NCBI RefSeq assembly: GCF_000281895.1
Contig: NZ_CM001558.1
Location: 3,290,556-3,354,555 of the forward strand
DNA length: 64,000 nt
Direction of reading: 5' to 3'
Source of the DNA: Pseudomonas fluorescens Q2-87
GTDB taxonomy: Bacteria > Pseudomonadota > Gammaproteobacteria > Pseudomonadales > Pseudomonadaceae
The notes beneath the pieces are model-generated. The model saw only the letters and a list, made by a program, of their open reading frames with translations. It ran no database searches and was not told where the DNA came from. The translations under genes were made by a program, and so were the position numbers. Below are positions 42,678 to 51,174 of the stretch, in pieces; position 1 is the stretch's first letter; every line of letters starts with the position of its first letter.

Positions 42678-44738
42678 TCAAGCGTCCGGCAGGGCCTGGA
42701 ATGGGGCTTCTTTGTCCGTGCGCTCTTTCGTGCCCCAGGCGGCGATGCCGACCTTGAGCGCGTAGAACAGGACGCTGAACACCACGAACAGGAACAACAC
42801 CGTCAGCGTTGCGTTGGTGTAGGCGTTGAACACCACGTGCTGCATCTGTTCGACGCTCTTGGCCGGGGCCAGGATCTGCCCGGCAGCCAGGGCGTCGTTG
42901 TATTTGCGCGCCAGGGCCAGGAAGCCGATCGCTGGGTTGGCGTCAAACAGCTTGATCAGGCCTGCGGTGGTGGTGCAGATCAGCAGCCAGGCCGCCGGCA
43001 GCAACGTGACCCAGACGTAGCGTTGGCGCTTCATCTTGATCAGCACCACGGTGGCGAGCATCAGGGCGATACCGGCCAGCATCTGGTTGGAGATGCCGAA
43101 CAGCGGCCACAAGGTGTTGATGCCGCCCAGCGGATCGATCACGCCCTGGTACAGCAAATAGCCCCACAGCGCCACGCAACCGGCGGTGGCAATGAGGTTG
43201 GCCGGCCAGGATTCGGTGCGCTTGAGCGAAGGCACGAACGAGCCGAGCAGATCCTGGAGCATGAACCGCCCGGCACGGGTGCCGGCGTCCACGGCCGTGA
43301 GGATGAACAGCGCTTCGAACAGGATCGCGAAGTGGTACCAGAACGCCATGGTGTTCTCACCCGGCAACACCGAGTGCAGGATCTGCGCGATACCGACCGC
43401 CAGGGTCGGCGCACCGCCGGCACGGGCCAGGACGGTGGTTTCGCCGATGTCCTTGGCCACCGCTTGCAGCGCTTCAGGGGTGATTGCAAAACCCCAGCTG
43501 CTGACAGTCTGCGCCACAGCCACCACGTCACCGCCGACGATCGCCGCCGGGCTGTTCATGGCGAAGTACACGCCCGGCTCGATCACCGATGCAGCGACCA
43601 TGGCCATGATCGCCACGAAGGACTCCATCAGCATGCCGCCGTAACCGATATAGCGGGCGTTGGTTTCGTTATCCAGCAACTTGGGTGTGGTGCCCGAGGA
43701 GATCAGCGCATGGAAGCCCGAGACCGCGCCGCAGGCAATGGTGATGAACAGGAACGGGAACAGACCGCCCTTCCACACCGGGCCGGTGCCGTCGGTGAAC
43801 TGGGTCAGCGCCGGCATTTTCAGCTCGGGCATGGTGACCAGGATGCCGATCGCCAGGGCGACGATGGTGCCGATCTTGAGGAACGTCGACAGGTAGTCCC
43901 GCGGCGCCAGGATCAGCCACACCGGCAACACCGCTGCGACAAAACCGTAGCCGATCAGCATCCAGGTGATCTGGATCCCGGTGAACGAGAACGCCTTGGC
44001 CCAGACCGGATCGGCGGCAATCTGCCCGCCCAGCCAGATCGAGCCCAGCAGCAACAGCACGCCGATCAGCGAGATCTCACCGATGCGGCCCGGGCGGATG
44101 TAGCGCATGTAGACGCCCATGAACATCGCGATCGGGATGGTCGCCATCACCGTGAAGATGCCCCACGGACTCTCGGCCAGGGCCTTGACCACGATCAGCG
44201 CCAACACCGCAAGGATGATGATCATGATCAGGAAGCAGCCGAACAGCGCGATGGTGCCGGGGATGCGGCCCATTTCCTCGCGCACCATGTCGCCCAGGGA
44301 GCGACCGTTGCGGCGGGTGGACAGGAACAGGACCATGAAGTCCTGCACCGCACCGGCCAGCACCACGCCGGCGATCAGCCAGAGCGTGCCGGGCAGGTAG
44401 CCCATCTGCGCCGCCAGCACCGGCCCGACCAGCGGCCCCGCGCCAGCGATGGCCGCGAAGTGGTGGCCGAAAAGGATGTGTTTGTTGGTCGGGACGTAGT
44501 CCAGGCCATCGTTGTTGAGCACGGCAGGCGTGGCCCGGCGCGCATCGAGTTGCATCACGTTGTTGGCGATGAAGAGGCTGTAGTAGCGGTAGGCGACCAG
44601 GTAGATGGCCACGGCTGCGACGACGATCCAGAGGGCGTTGATGGGTTCGCCGCGGCGCAAGGCCACGACACTCAACGCACAGGCTCCAAGAACAGCCACG
44701 GCAAACCAGGCGAGGTGTTTAACCAGACGGGTTGTCAT
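42678..44738 (-). CDS. cstA: CstA-type carbon starvation protein (pyruvate/peptide transporter)
   Basis: A 686-residue inner-membrane carrier with many membrane segments. The ATG at 44738 follows AGGAGA. Characteristic segments are YRYYSLFIANNVMQLDARRA, GHHFAAIAGAGPLVGPVLAA, ISSGTTPKLLDNETNARYIG and LFGISNQMLAGIALML. The family moves pyruvate and/or peptides when carbon is scarce. A possible -10 (TATAAA, minus strand, 44786-44781) lacks a good -35, consistent with activator dependence; three CTACGTA sites lie further upstream. The YbdD gene follows and the kinase/regulator pair is divergent. Confidence 0.93.
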   Translation of the reverse strand: MTTRLVKHLAWFAVAVLGACALSVVALRRGEPINALWIVVAAVAIYLVAYRYYSLFIANNVMQLDARRATPAVLNNDGLDYVPTNKHILFGHHFAAIAGAGPLVGPVLAAQMGYLPGTLWLIAGVVLAGAVQDFMVLFLSTRRNGRSLGDMVREEMGRIPGTIALFGCFLIMIIILAVLALIVVKALAESPWGIFTVMATIPIAMFMGVYMRYIRPGRIGEISLIGVLLLLGSIWLGGQIAADPVWAKAFSFTGIQITWMLIGYGFVAAVLPVWLILAPRDYLSTFLKIGTIVALAIGILVTMPELKMPALTQFTDGTGPVWKGGLFPFLFITIACGAVSGFHALISSGTTPKLLDNETNARYIGYGGMLMESFVAIMAMVAASVIEPGVYFAMNSPAAIVGGDVVAVAQTVSSWGFAITPEALQAVAKDIGETTVLARAGGAPTLAVGIAQILHSVLPGENTMAFWYHFAILFEALFILTAVDAGTRAGRFMLQDLLGSFVPSLKRTESWPANLIATAGCVALWGYLLYQGVIDPLGGINTLWPLFGISNQMLAGIALMLATVVLIKMKRQRYVWVTLLPAAWLLICTTTAGLIKLFDANPAIGFLALARKYNDALAAGQILAPAKSVEQMQHVVFNAYTNATLTVLFLFVVFSVLFYALKVGIAAWGTKERTDKEAPFQALPDA

Positions 44739-44852
44739 TGCGTGTCTCCTGCCGATATCCAGTGGATTGCGGCGATTGTTTTTATAGTGTGCCCCGGCTA
44801 TTCGGAGCGCAGCCAATATCGCCGCATGCCGTCAATAAATAAATCCGCAGTA

Positions 44853-44885
44853 CTACGTATGGGTTACCTACGTAGTTCTACGTAG
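44853..44885. promoter_or_regulatory. Triple CTACGTA repeat upstream of cstA
   Basis: CTACGTA occurs at 44853-44859 and as the palindrome CTACGTAG at 44868-44875 and 44878-44885. These sites sit 67-104 bases upstream of the presumed cstA -10. Short palindromes of this kind suit NarL/LuxR-type response regulators, such as the one encoded at 46482 or a CrbR/ErdR-like regulator elsewhere. Confidence 0.55.
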
Positions 44886-44897
44886 AAGCCAATATGT

Positions 44898-44990
44898 CTG
44901 TGGGAGCGGGCTTGTTCGCGAATACGGTGTGCCAGTCAACCAGGAAGCGACTGGAATATCGCATTCGCGAGCAAGCCCGCTCCCACAGGT
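44898..44990. repeat. REP pair (BIME)
   Basis: CTGTGGGAGCGGGCTTGTTC and inverted GCGAGCAAGCCCGCTCCCAC, between the divergent cstA and kinase genes. Confidence 0.88.
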
Positions 44991-45088
44991 TTGAAGCCTA
45001 ATATCCGGTAGGGTTATTGAGCGTTGGAAGGTTTGGCATATGATGCGTCCCATCCACCTCCCACCGCCGGGCCCGGACAGGAGTACCG

Positions 45089-46450
45089 ATGCTGCTCAAA
45101 CACAAAATCGTCGCCCTCGGGATCTTGCCCCTGGTCCTGGCTATCGCAGTGATCTGCGCCCTGGTGATTTCGCTCAATCGCCAGTTGGGCGACCAGCAGG
45201 CGCAACTGATCGAAGACAGCATCCTGGCCAGCAAGCGCGCCGAACTGAAAAACTACGTTGAAATGGCCCAAAGCCTGATCGCCCCGCTGTACAACAACGG
45301 CCAGGGCGACGAGCGCGCGCAGCAGCAGGTATTGGAGGAGTTGCGCAAGCTCAGCTTCGGCATCAACGGCTATTTTTTCGTCTATGACCGCCAGGGTCGC
45401 AGCCTGATGCACGCACGCCAGTCGGAACTGGTGGGCCAATACCTCTGGGACATGAAGGATCCCCACGGACTGCCGGTGATCCAGGCGCTGCTCAAGAGTG
45501 CCGAGTCCGGCGAAGGGTTCCAGCGGTATGCCTGGAACAAACCCTCCTCCGGCCAGGTGACCGACAAGCTGGCCTACGTGGTCATGCTGGATCGATGGGG
45601 CTGGATGCTGGGCACCGGCATCTACCTGGAAGATGTCGAGCGCGCCACCCAGCAAGCCCGGGATGAAGTGGCCCAGGGCATCCACACCACCATGCAGGCC
45701 ATCGCCGCCATCGCGCTGGTGGCGGTCCTGCTGGTATTCGCCGGCGGCATGACCCTCAACGTCAGCGAACATCGCCTGGCCGACAAAAAACTGCAACGCC
45801 TGAACCAGCGCATCGTCAGCTTGCAGGAAGAAGAACGTTCCAGGGTGTCTCGCGAGCTTCACGACGGCATCAGCCAACTGCTGGTATCGATAAAGTTCCA
45901 GTTCGAACTGGCCAGCCATGTCATCGAGAATGGCCAGGAAAACGGCTTGGGCATCCTGAAAAACGCCACCGATCGCCTTGGCGAAGCCATCGGCGAGATC
46001 CGCACCATTTCCCACGACTTGCGCTCATCCCTGCTCGATACCTTGGGACTGCCCGCAGCCATCGGCCAACTCGCCGCCGAATTCCAGCAACGCAGCGGAC
46101 TCGAGGTGAGCTACAGAAGCAACGAATTCGATTGCCGCCTGGAGAATGGCGCGCCCGTCTCGCTGTTTCGTATTGCCCAGGAAGCCCTGACCAATATCGA
46201 ACGTCACGCCGGGGCGAAAAGCGTCGGCATTACGCTCTTTGGCTCCGGCCAGTCCCTGCGACTGACAGTGGTGGATGATGGGATGGGGTTCAACGTGCCG
46301 CAGGTCGAACGCGGCCACGCGGGTATTGGCCTGCGCAATATCCGCGAACGGGTCGAGCATTTCGGCGGACGGCTTGAATTGACCTCGGCACCGGGACGCA
46401 GCGAACTGGACATCCTGTTACCCATGACAATGACGGCCAGTGAAAGCTGA
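45089..46450 (+). CDS. Cache-domain sensor histidine kinase (HisKA_3 type)
   Basis: A 453-residue membrane kinase with AGGAG before the ATG. TM1 is ILPLVLAIAVICALVISL. The periplasmic region (about 30-200) is a single Cache domain: FGINGYFFVYDRQGRSLMHA, VGQYLWDMKDPHGLPVIQAL, GWMLGTGIYLEDVE. TM2 is AIAALALVAVLLVFAGG-like at about 210-230. The dimerisation/phosphoacceptor motif is SRVSRELHDGISQLL, and the ATPase domain has EALTNIERHAGAKSV, VVDDGMGFN and GLRNIRERVEHFGG. Pairs with the NarL-type regulator downstream and is divergent from cstA, so pyruvate or another small carboxylate is a reasonable guess as signal. Confidence 0.9.
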   Translation: MLLKHKIVALGILPLVLAIAVICALVISLNRQLGDQQAQLIEDSILASKRAELKNYVEMAQSLIAPLYNNGQGDERAQQQVLEELRKLSFGINGYFFVYDRQGRSLMHARQSELVGQYLWDMKDPHGLPVIQALLKSAESGEGFQRYAWNKPSSGQVTDKLAYVVMLDRWGWMLGTGIYLEDVERATQQARDEVAQGIHTTMQAIAAIALVAVLLVFAGGMTLNVSEHRLADKKLQRLNQRIVSLQEEERSRVSRELHDGISQLLVSIKFQFELASHVIENGQENGLGILKNATDRLGEAIGEIRTISHDLRSSLLDTLGLPAAIGQLAAEFQQRSGLEVSYRSNEFDCRLENGAPVSLFRIAQEALTNIERHAGAKSVGITLFGSGQSLRLTVVDDGMGFNVPQVERGHAGIGLRNIRERVEHFGGRLELTSAPGRSELDILLPMTMTASES

Positions 46451-46481
46451 TGCGCCCCCACTCCAACAAGAGCCCCTACCG

Positions 46482-47114
46482 ATGAACCTGCCTGCAGCGA
46501 TCCGCGTCGCACTGGTCGACGATCATTCCCTGGTGCGCGATGGCATCAGGGCCCTTCTGTCTGTGATGCCCCGGCTGGAAGTGGTGGGCGAAGCCGAGAA
46601 CGGCACCGAGGCGATCGAGATGGTCGGACGCTGCCAGCCCGATCTCCTGCTCATGGACATCAGTCTCAAGGACATGAACGGCCTCGAACTGACCCGGCTG
46701 CTGGGCAAGCAATACCCCAGCCTCAAGATCCTCATCCTGAGCATGTACGACAATTATGAATACGTGAGCGAGTCGGTGCGTTCCGGCGCCAGCGGCTACG
46801 TGCTCAAGAACGCCCCCTCGCGGGAAATCATCGCGGCCATCGAAGCGATCATCAGCGGCGGCACCTTCTACAGCGCCGAGATCGCCCAACGGCTCGCCAC
46901 CGACCAGAACACGGACAACGAACTGACGCCACGCGAGAGCCAGGTCCTGTACAAAATGGTCCAGGGGCTGAACAACAAGGAAATGGCTCGTGAGCTGGAC
47001 ATCAGCGTACGCACCGTCGAAACCCACCGGCTGAGCATCCGCCGCAAGCTGAACATCGACAAGCCCGCCGCCTTGGTGAAATACGCAATCGATCACGGGA
47101 TCATTTCGCGCTAA
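46482..47114 (+). CDS. NarL/FixJ-family response regulator
   Basis: A 210-residue regulator. Receiver domain: VALVDDHSLVRDGIRALLSV, phospho-acceptor Asp in LLLMDISLKDMNG, Lys in GYVLKNAPSREI. The LuxR-type helix-turn-helix is at the C-terminus: LTPRESQVLYKMVQGLNNKE, MARELDISVRTVETHRLSIR. I choose the ATG at 46482; a GTG at 46440 overlaps the kinase and is less likely. Forms a two-component system with the upstream kinase and may bind the CTACGTA sites before cstA. Confidence 0.9.
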   Translation: MNLPAAIRVALVDDHSLVRDGIRALLSVMPRLEVVGEAENGTEAIEMVGRCQPDLLLMDISLKDMNGLELTRLLGKQYPSLKILILSMYDNYEYVSESVRSGASGYVLKNAPSREIIAAIEAIISGGTFYSAEIAQRLATDQNTDNELTPRESQVLYKMVQGLNNKEMARELDISVRTVETHRLSIRRKLNIDKPAALVKYAIDHGIISR

Positions 47115-47150
47115 TCCCGGCCAGTGTCAGCAAAATTGCGACCGCTTTGC

Positions 47151-47182
47151 AGCCAAGCGGGAGCAAGCTCCCTCGCCACAGG
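47151..47182. repeat. Degenerate REP element
   Basis: GCCAAGCGGGAGCAAGCTCC resembles a decayed REP with altered arms, in the gap between the regulator and the convergent SDR gene. Confidence 0.5.
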
Positions 47183-47194
47183 TTTATGCAAACT

Positions 47195-48061
47195 TCATCC
47201 AGCGTAGTAGCCAGGCAGCTCAAGATCGGCCAACAGACTCGGGCCGCTTGGCGTCCAGCCAAGCAAGGCACGGGTGTACTCGCTGGACACCGCCATGTTC
47301 GCCCCCGCCATGTGGGCAAACCAACCGAAATGCTCGCGCTCCCGGGATTCGACCGGTAATCCCAGGCCACGACCGATTGCCTGGGCAATGTTTTTGAACG
47401 GCACGGCCTCGTCGGCGACGGCGTGGTAGACCGACTGTGTCACGCCTTGCTCCAGCGCAAGCCGATAGACCCGAGCGGCATCCAACCGGTGCACGCCCGA
47501 CCAGCAGTGGCCGCCATCTCCGAGATAGGCCGAGACGCCTGTCTCCCGGGCCAGGCGAATCAGGAGAGGAACGAACCCGTAGTCGCCGAGGCCATGGACC
47601 GAGGGCGCCAGCCGCACCGTCGCCACACGCACCCCACGCTCGGCCAGGTCCCGGGCGGCGGCTTCGGACTTACGGGGCGAGGCCGGGCTCACCACTTCCA
47701 GTTCACTCGCGCCCCGCGTCAACCCAAACAGGCCCGACGTCACCAGCAACGGCCGGTCGGAGCCTCGCAACGCATCGCCCAACGTTTCGATGGCGCGGCG
47801 ATCTTGCTGGGCATTTTCGGTAAATCGGGAGAAGTCATGATTGAACGCCGTGTGAATCACCGCGTCCGCCGCCGAGGCTGCGTTGTGCAAAATATCGAGA
47901 TCATCCAAAGTGCCTGGAATCACCTTCGCGCCTGTCGCAGCCAGTGGGGCGCCTTTTGCTTCGCATCGGGCCAGGCCGGTGACCCGATGCCCGGCGGCGA
48001 TCAGATCCTGCGCCACGGACGCCCCAACCCAGCCCGTGGCACCGGTAACGAATACGTGCAT
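47195..48061 (-). CDS. SDR / NAD-dependent epimerase-like protein
   Basis: A 288-residue Rossmann protein. The ATG at 48061 follows GGAG at eight bases; a TTG two codons upstream is less likely. Nucleotide motif: VFVTGATGWVGASVAQDLIA. Further SDR-like segments are AADAVIHTAFNHDFSRF and LLVTSGLFGLTRG; the canonical YxxxK is not apparent, the region reading SPASPRKSEAAARDLA, so it is an atypical SDR. C-terminus: WSGVHRLDAARVYRLALEQG. Same strand as the MFS gene, 57 bases downstream, so probably co-transcribed with it under TetR control. Substrate unknown. Confidence 0.85.
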   Translation of the reverse strand: MHVFVTGATGWVGASVAQDLIAAGHRVTGLARCEAKGAPLAATGAKVIPGTLDDLDILHNAASAADAVIHTAFNHDFSRFTENAQQDRRAIETLGDALRGSDRPLLVTSGLFGLTRGASELEVVSPASPRKSEAAARDLAERGVRVATVRLAPSVHGLGDYGFVPLLIRLARETGVSAYLGDGGHCWSGVHRLDAARVYRLALEQGVTQSVYHAVADEAVPFKNIAQAIGRGLGLPVESREREHFGWFAHMAGANMAVSSEYTRALLGWTPSGPSLLADLELPGYYAG

Positions 48062-48118
48062 ATGCAACGCTCCTGTTGTGAAAATCGAGACTGAAATTTT
48101 CTATAACTCATCGAAGAC

Positions 48119-49348
48119 TCAGGATTTGTATGGAACTTGTGCTTCCCGTCCTCTCAGCAGCATCAGGGCCACCCCGAAGGACAGCCCAACGGCAATGGCG
48201 CCGCCCAGATAAACCGCACCGATACCCCAGCCACTCGCCACCAAACCGGCCAACGGACTGGTGATGCCCAGGGAAATATCAAGAAACGCGACGTAGGCCC
48301 CCATGGCGAGACCGCGTGCCTGCGGTGGCGCACGCCGTACCGCTTCCACGCCGAAGCCGGGAAACGCCAGGGAATAACCGAAGCCGGTGAAAGCTGCGCC
48401 CAAATAAGCCATGGTCGCGGTGTCGGCGCTCCAGATCAGCAGCAACCCGACGGTTTCAATCAATACGCAGACCAGCGCGACGCGGGCGCCGCCAATCTTG
48501 TCTGGAAGGTGCCCGAAAAGCAGGCGCGCAGCGATGAAAGCCACACCGAACGCCGTAAACGCCAAGGAAGCGTTGCCCCAATCCCTGGCCGCGAACAATA
48601 AGGCAATGAACGCCATGAGGACGCCGAAGCCGACGCTGCAAAACGCCAAGCCCATGCCGGGAACCCATACAGCACCGAGCATCGTATAGAACGGTGTACG
48701 CCGGGTTGCCGTGGGGGCGACAGCGCGCACGCCCGCGACAATCGCCAAGGCCAGCAGCGGAACGAACATCGAGGCCATGGCGATGCCGGTGAACCCCCAA
48801 GCGCCGTTGAGCGCCACGCCGAGCGGAGCACCCAACGCGAAGGCTCCGTACATGGCGATGCCGTTCCAGGCCATGACCTTGCCGGCATGCTGCGCACCCA
48901 CCAGGCCGATGCCCCACCCCAGCGCACCGGTGACAATGAGGCTTTCGCCAATTGCCAGCAGCACTCGACCGCCCGACAAGAGCCAGACCGACGTGACCGG
49001 CGCGGCAACGAACGCCAGGGAAAGCAGATAGACCAGCCCTGAAACCGCGGCTGTCACCAGCCCGCTCATGACCGCACGTTTACCACCGCGCATGTCGGAA
49101 AAATTGCCGGCCCAGGCCCGTGACAACAACGCTGCGGCAAACTGCGCACCGACCACCAGGCCGATGACCAGCGTGCCCATACCCAGCGCGTCATGCAGAT
49201 GGAGGGGCAAGACAGGCAGCTGCATGCCGATCGTGAGGAAACCGATGAACACCGTCAGTGTGAGCGGCAACAGCTTGAGCGCCGGATTGGCCTCGCCGGC
49301 TGCCTGAGGCGCCGAAGAAGCGCCGAGATGAATATTGTCTTGTGTCAT
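48119..49348 (-). CDS. MFS transporter (YfhS/arabinose-efflux-like)
   Basis: A 409-residue, 12-helix major-facilitator carrier. The start MTQDNIHLGASSAPQ at 49348 is favoured over an in-frame upstream extension that would run through the operator. Segments: LPLTLTVFIGFLTIGMQLPV, SRAWAGNFSDMRGGKRAVMS (the A-motif loop) and GYSLAFPGFGVEAVRRAPPQ. Divergent from the TetR gene, with a palindromic operator between them. Likely exports a drug or metabolite. Confidence 0.87.
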   Translation of the reverse strand: MTQDNIHLGASSAPQAAGEANPALKLLPLTLTVFIGFLTIGMQLPVLPLHLHDALGMGTLVIGLVVGAQFAAALLSRAWAGNFSDMRGGKRAVMSGLVTAAVSGLVYLLSLAFVAAPVTSVWLLSGGRVLLAIGESLIVTGALGWGIGLVGAQHAGKVMAWNGIAMYGAFALGAPLGVALNGAWGFTGIAMASMFVPLLALAIVAGVRAVAPTATRRTPFYTMLGAVWVPGMGLAFCSVGFGVLMAFIALLFAARDWGNASLAFTAFGVAFIAARLLFGHLPDKIGGARVALVCVLIETVGLLLIWSADTATMAYLGAAFTGFGYSLAFPGFGVEAVRRAPPQARGLAMGAYVAFLDISLGITSPLAGLVASGWGIGAVYLGGAIAVGLSFGVALMLLRGREAQVPYKS

Positions 49349-49407
49349 AACCCTACCCACGAAAAGGGACGCGAAGTGAAGTTGAATACTGTTTGTGGCG
49401 ACGACTA

Positions 49408-49431
49408 GAATGCGATCAATTCGTCGCATTC
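49408..49431. promoter_or_regulatory. TetR-type operator
   Basis: GAATGCGA and TCGCATTC form an inverted repeat with an 8-base spacer, 59 bases before the MFS start and 59 before the TetR start. Additional TCGCATT direct copies follow at about 49449-49456 and 49462-49469, suggesting more than one binding site. Confidence 0.6.
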
Positions 49432-49490
49432 AAGATACGAATAATCCGTCGCATTTCCTATTCGCATTCCCTACCGAGGTTCACGCCTGC

Positions 49491-50117
49491 ATGTCCGAAC
49501 GCTCAAGCCCGCAGATTTCCTCGCGCAAACAGCCGAAACAGGCACGCTCCACCGAGCTCGTCGCCGCCGTTCTGCAAGCAGCTGTTCAGGTTCTGGCGAT
49601 CCAAGGGGCGACACGTTTCACGGTGGCCCGTGTTGCTGAACGGGCAGGCGTCAGCGTCGGCTCGGTGTATCAATACTTTCCGAACAAAGCCGCGATCCTG
49701 TTCCGCCTGCAAAGTGATGAATGGCGGCAAACCAGCGACATGCTGCGCGAGATTCTTGAAGACAACCTCAAGCCGCCCTTCGAGCGGCTGCGCGCCCTCG
49801 TGCGGGCGTTCATCCAGTCCGAATGTGACGAAGCCCAGATACGCGTCGCCCTCAACGACGCCGCCCCGCTCTACCGCGACGCCCCCGAACACCAGGCCGC
49901 GCGGATGTCGGTGCAACAGTCGGTGGACGCTTTCATGCTGCAAGCGTTGCCTGACGCCTCGGCACAGGCCCGGGCCCTGGCAGGTGACTTGGTCATCACC
50001 ACCCTCAGTGCAGTGGGCAAGCGCTTTTCATCAGCGCCCCGCTCTCCAGTGGACATTGCCATCTACAGCGACGCCATGGCCGATATGTTCTGCGCCTACC
50101 TTGAAAGCCTGCAATGA
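49491..50117 (+). CDS. TetR-family regulator
   Basis: A 208-residue repressor. The start MSERSSPQISSRKQPKQARS at 49491 follows GAGG; upstream codons would cross the operator. The helix-turn-helix is FTVARVAERAGVSVGSVYQY followed by FPNKAAILFRLQSDEW, and the C-terminal domain is helical. Divergent from the MFS/SDR pair, which it most likely represses. Confidence 0.88.
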   Translation: MSERSSPQISSRKQPKQARSTELVAAVLQAAVQVLAIQGATRFTVARVAERAGVSVGSVYQYFPNKAAILFRLQSDEWRQTSDMLREILEDNLKPPFERLRALVRAFIQSECDEAQIRVALNDAAPLYRDAPEHQAARMSVQQSVDAFMLQALPDASAQARALAGDLVITTLSAVGKRFSSAPRSPVDIAIYSDAMADMFCAYLESLQ

Positions 50118-50235
50118 CGCCCCGTTGAGACGCTGTCTGCTGACCGTTCGTCAGCCATGCTCCAGTGACAGCCTGCCAACACTTTTACTACACTCCCTGC
50201 TCTTGTTTCCCTCCGCTACGAGACGTCCCATCACG

Positions 50236-51027
50236 ATGAAAACCATAACAAGCTCGATGACGTTCTGTGGCCTGTTGGCGCTCTCTTGCGGCGCCTTGGC
50301 CGAGCCGACACCTTCGCGGCTGGACCAGGTCCTGCAACGCGGCGAACTGCAGGTCTGTACCACCGGCGACTACAAGCCCTACACCTACAAGGCCGAAACG
50401 GGCGAATACGAAGGCATCGACATCGACATGGCCCGCTCGCTGGCTGCCAGCCTGGGCGTCAAGGTGCAATGGGTGCAGACCACCTGGAAAACCCTGATGC
50501 CGGACTTGCTGGCGGGCAAGTGCGACATTGGCATGGGTGGGATTTCCGTGACGCTGGAGCGCCAGAAGAAAGCATTTTTCAGCAATACGCTGGATGTGGA
50601 TGGCAAGATTCCGCTGGTACGTTGCGAAGACCAGCCGCGCTACCAGACCATCGAGCAGATCAACCAGCCTTCGGTGCGTCTGGTGGAACCGGCCGGTGGG
50701 ACCAACGAGGCCTTTGTCCGGGCGTTCCTGCCCAAGGGTCAGCTCAATTTCCATGACAACGTGACCATCTTCCAAGAGCTGCTGGACAAGAAGGCCGACG
50801 TGATGATCACCGATGCGTCGGAAGCGCTCTACCAGCAAAAACTCAAGCCCGGCCTGTGCGCCGTCAACCCGACCCATTACCTGCAATATGGCGAGAAGGC
50901 CTACCTGCTGCCGCGGGACGACACCACCTGGAAGATGTACGTCGACCAATGGCTGCACCTGAGCAAGGCGAATGGCAGCTACCAGAAAGTCATTGGGCAG
51001 TGGCTGGCGGTGCCGGGCGCTCAGTGA
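50236..51027 (+). CDS. pheC: Periplasmic cyclohexadienyl dehydratase (PheC-like)
   Basis: A 263-residue protein with a signal peptide, MKTITSSMTFCGLLALSCGA then LAEP. It has the solute-binding-protein fold but matches P. aeruginosa cyclohexadienyl dehydratase PheC throughout as I recall it: RLDQVLQRGELQVCTTGDYK, GEYEGIDIDMARSLAASLG, MPDLLAGKCDIGMGGISVTL, ERQKKAFFS, RLVEPAGGTNEAFVRAFLPK, DNVTIFQELLDKKADVMITD, EKAYLLPRDD. The acidic residue in ITDASEAL corresponds to the catalytic Glu of PheC. It would convert prephenate or arogenate to phenylpyruvate or phenylalanine in the periplasm. Stands alone between TetR and the REP pair. An amino-acid-binding protein of the same family remains possible. 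Confidence 0.8.
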   Translation: MKTITSSMTFCGLLALSCGALAEPTPSRLDQVLQRGELQVCTTGDYKPYTYKAETGEYEGIDIDMARSLAASLGVKVQWVQTTWKTLMPDLLAGKCDIGMGGISVTLERQKKAFFSNTLDVDGKIPLVRCEDQPRYQTIEQINQPSVRLVEPAGGTNEAFVRAFLPKGQLNFHDNVTIFQELLDKKADVMITDASEALYQQKLKPGLCAVNPTHYLQYGEKAYLLPRDDTTWKMYVDQWLHLSKANGSYQKVIGQWLAVPGAQ

Positions 51028-51041
51028 CTGCTACTGGCAGT

Positions 51042-51138
51042 CCCTGTGGGAGCGGGCTTGCTCGCGAATGCATCGGCACATTCAGCACTACTGCAAGCTG
51101 ATCCGGCGCTTTCGCGAGCAAGCCCGCTCCCACAGGGG
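51042..51138. repeat. REP pair (BIME)
   Basis: CCTGTGGGAGCGGGCTTGCT and an inverted copy between the convergent pheC and TRAP binding-protein genes. Confidence 0.88.
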
Positions 51139-51174
51139 CAAGTCCGCTCAATGACTGAGCGTCATGGGTTCAAC

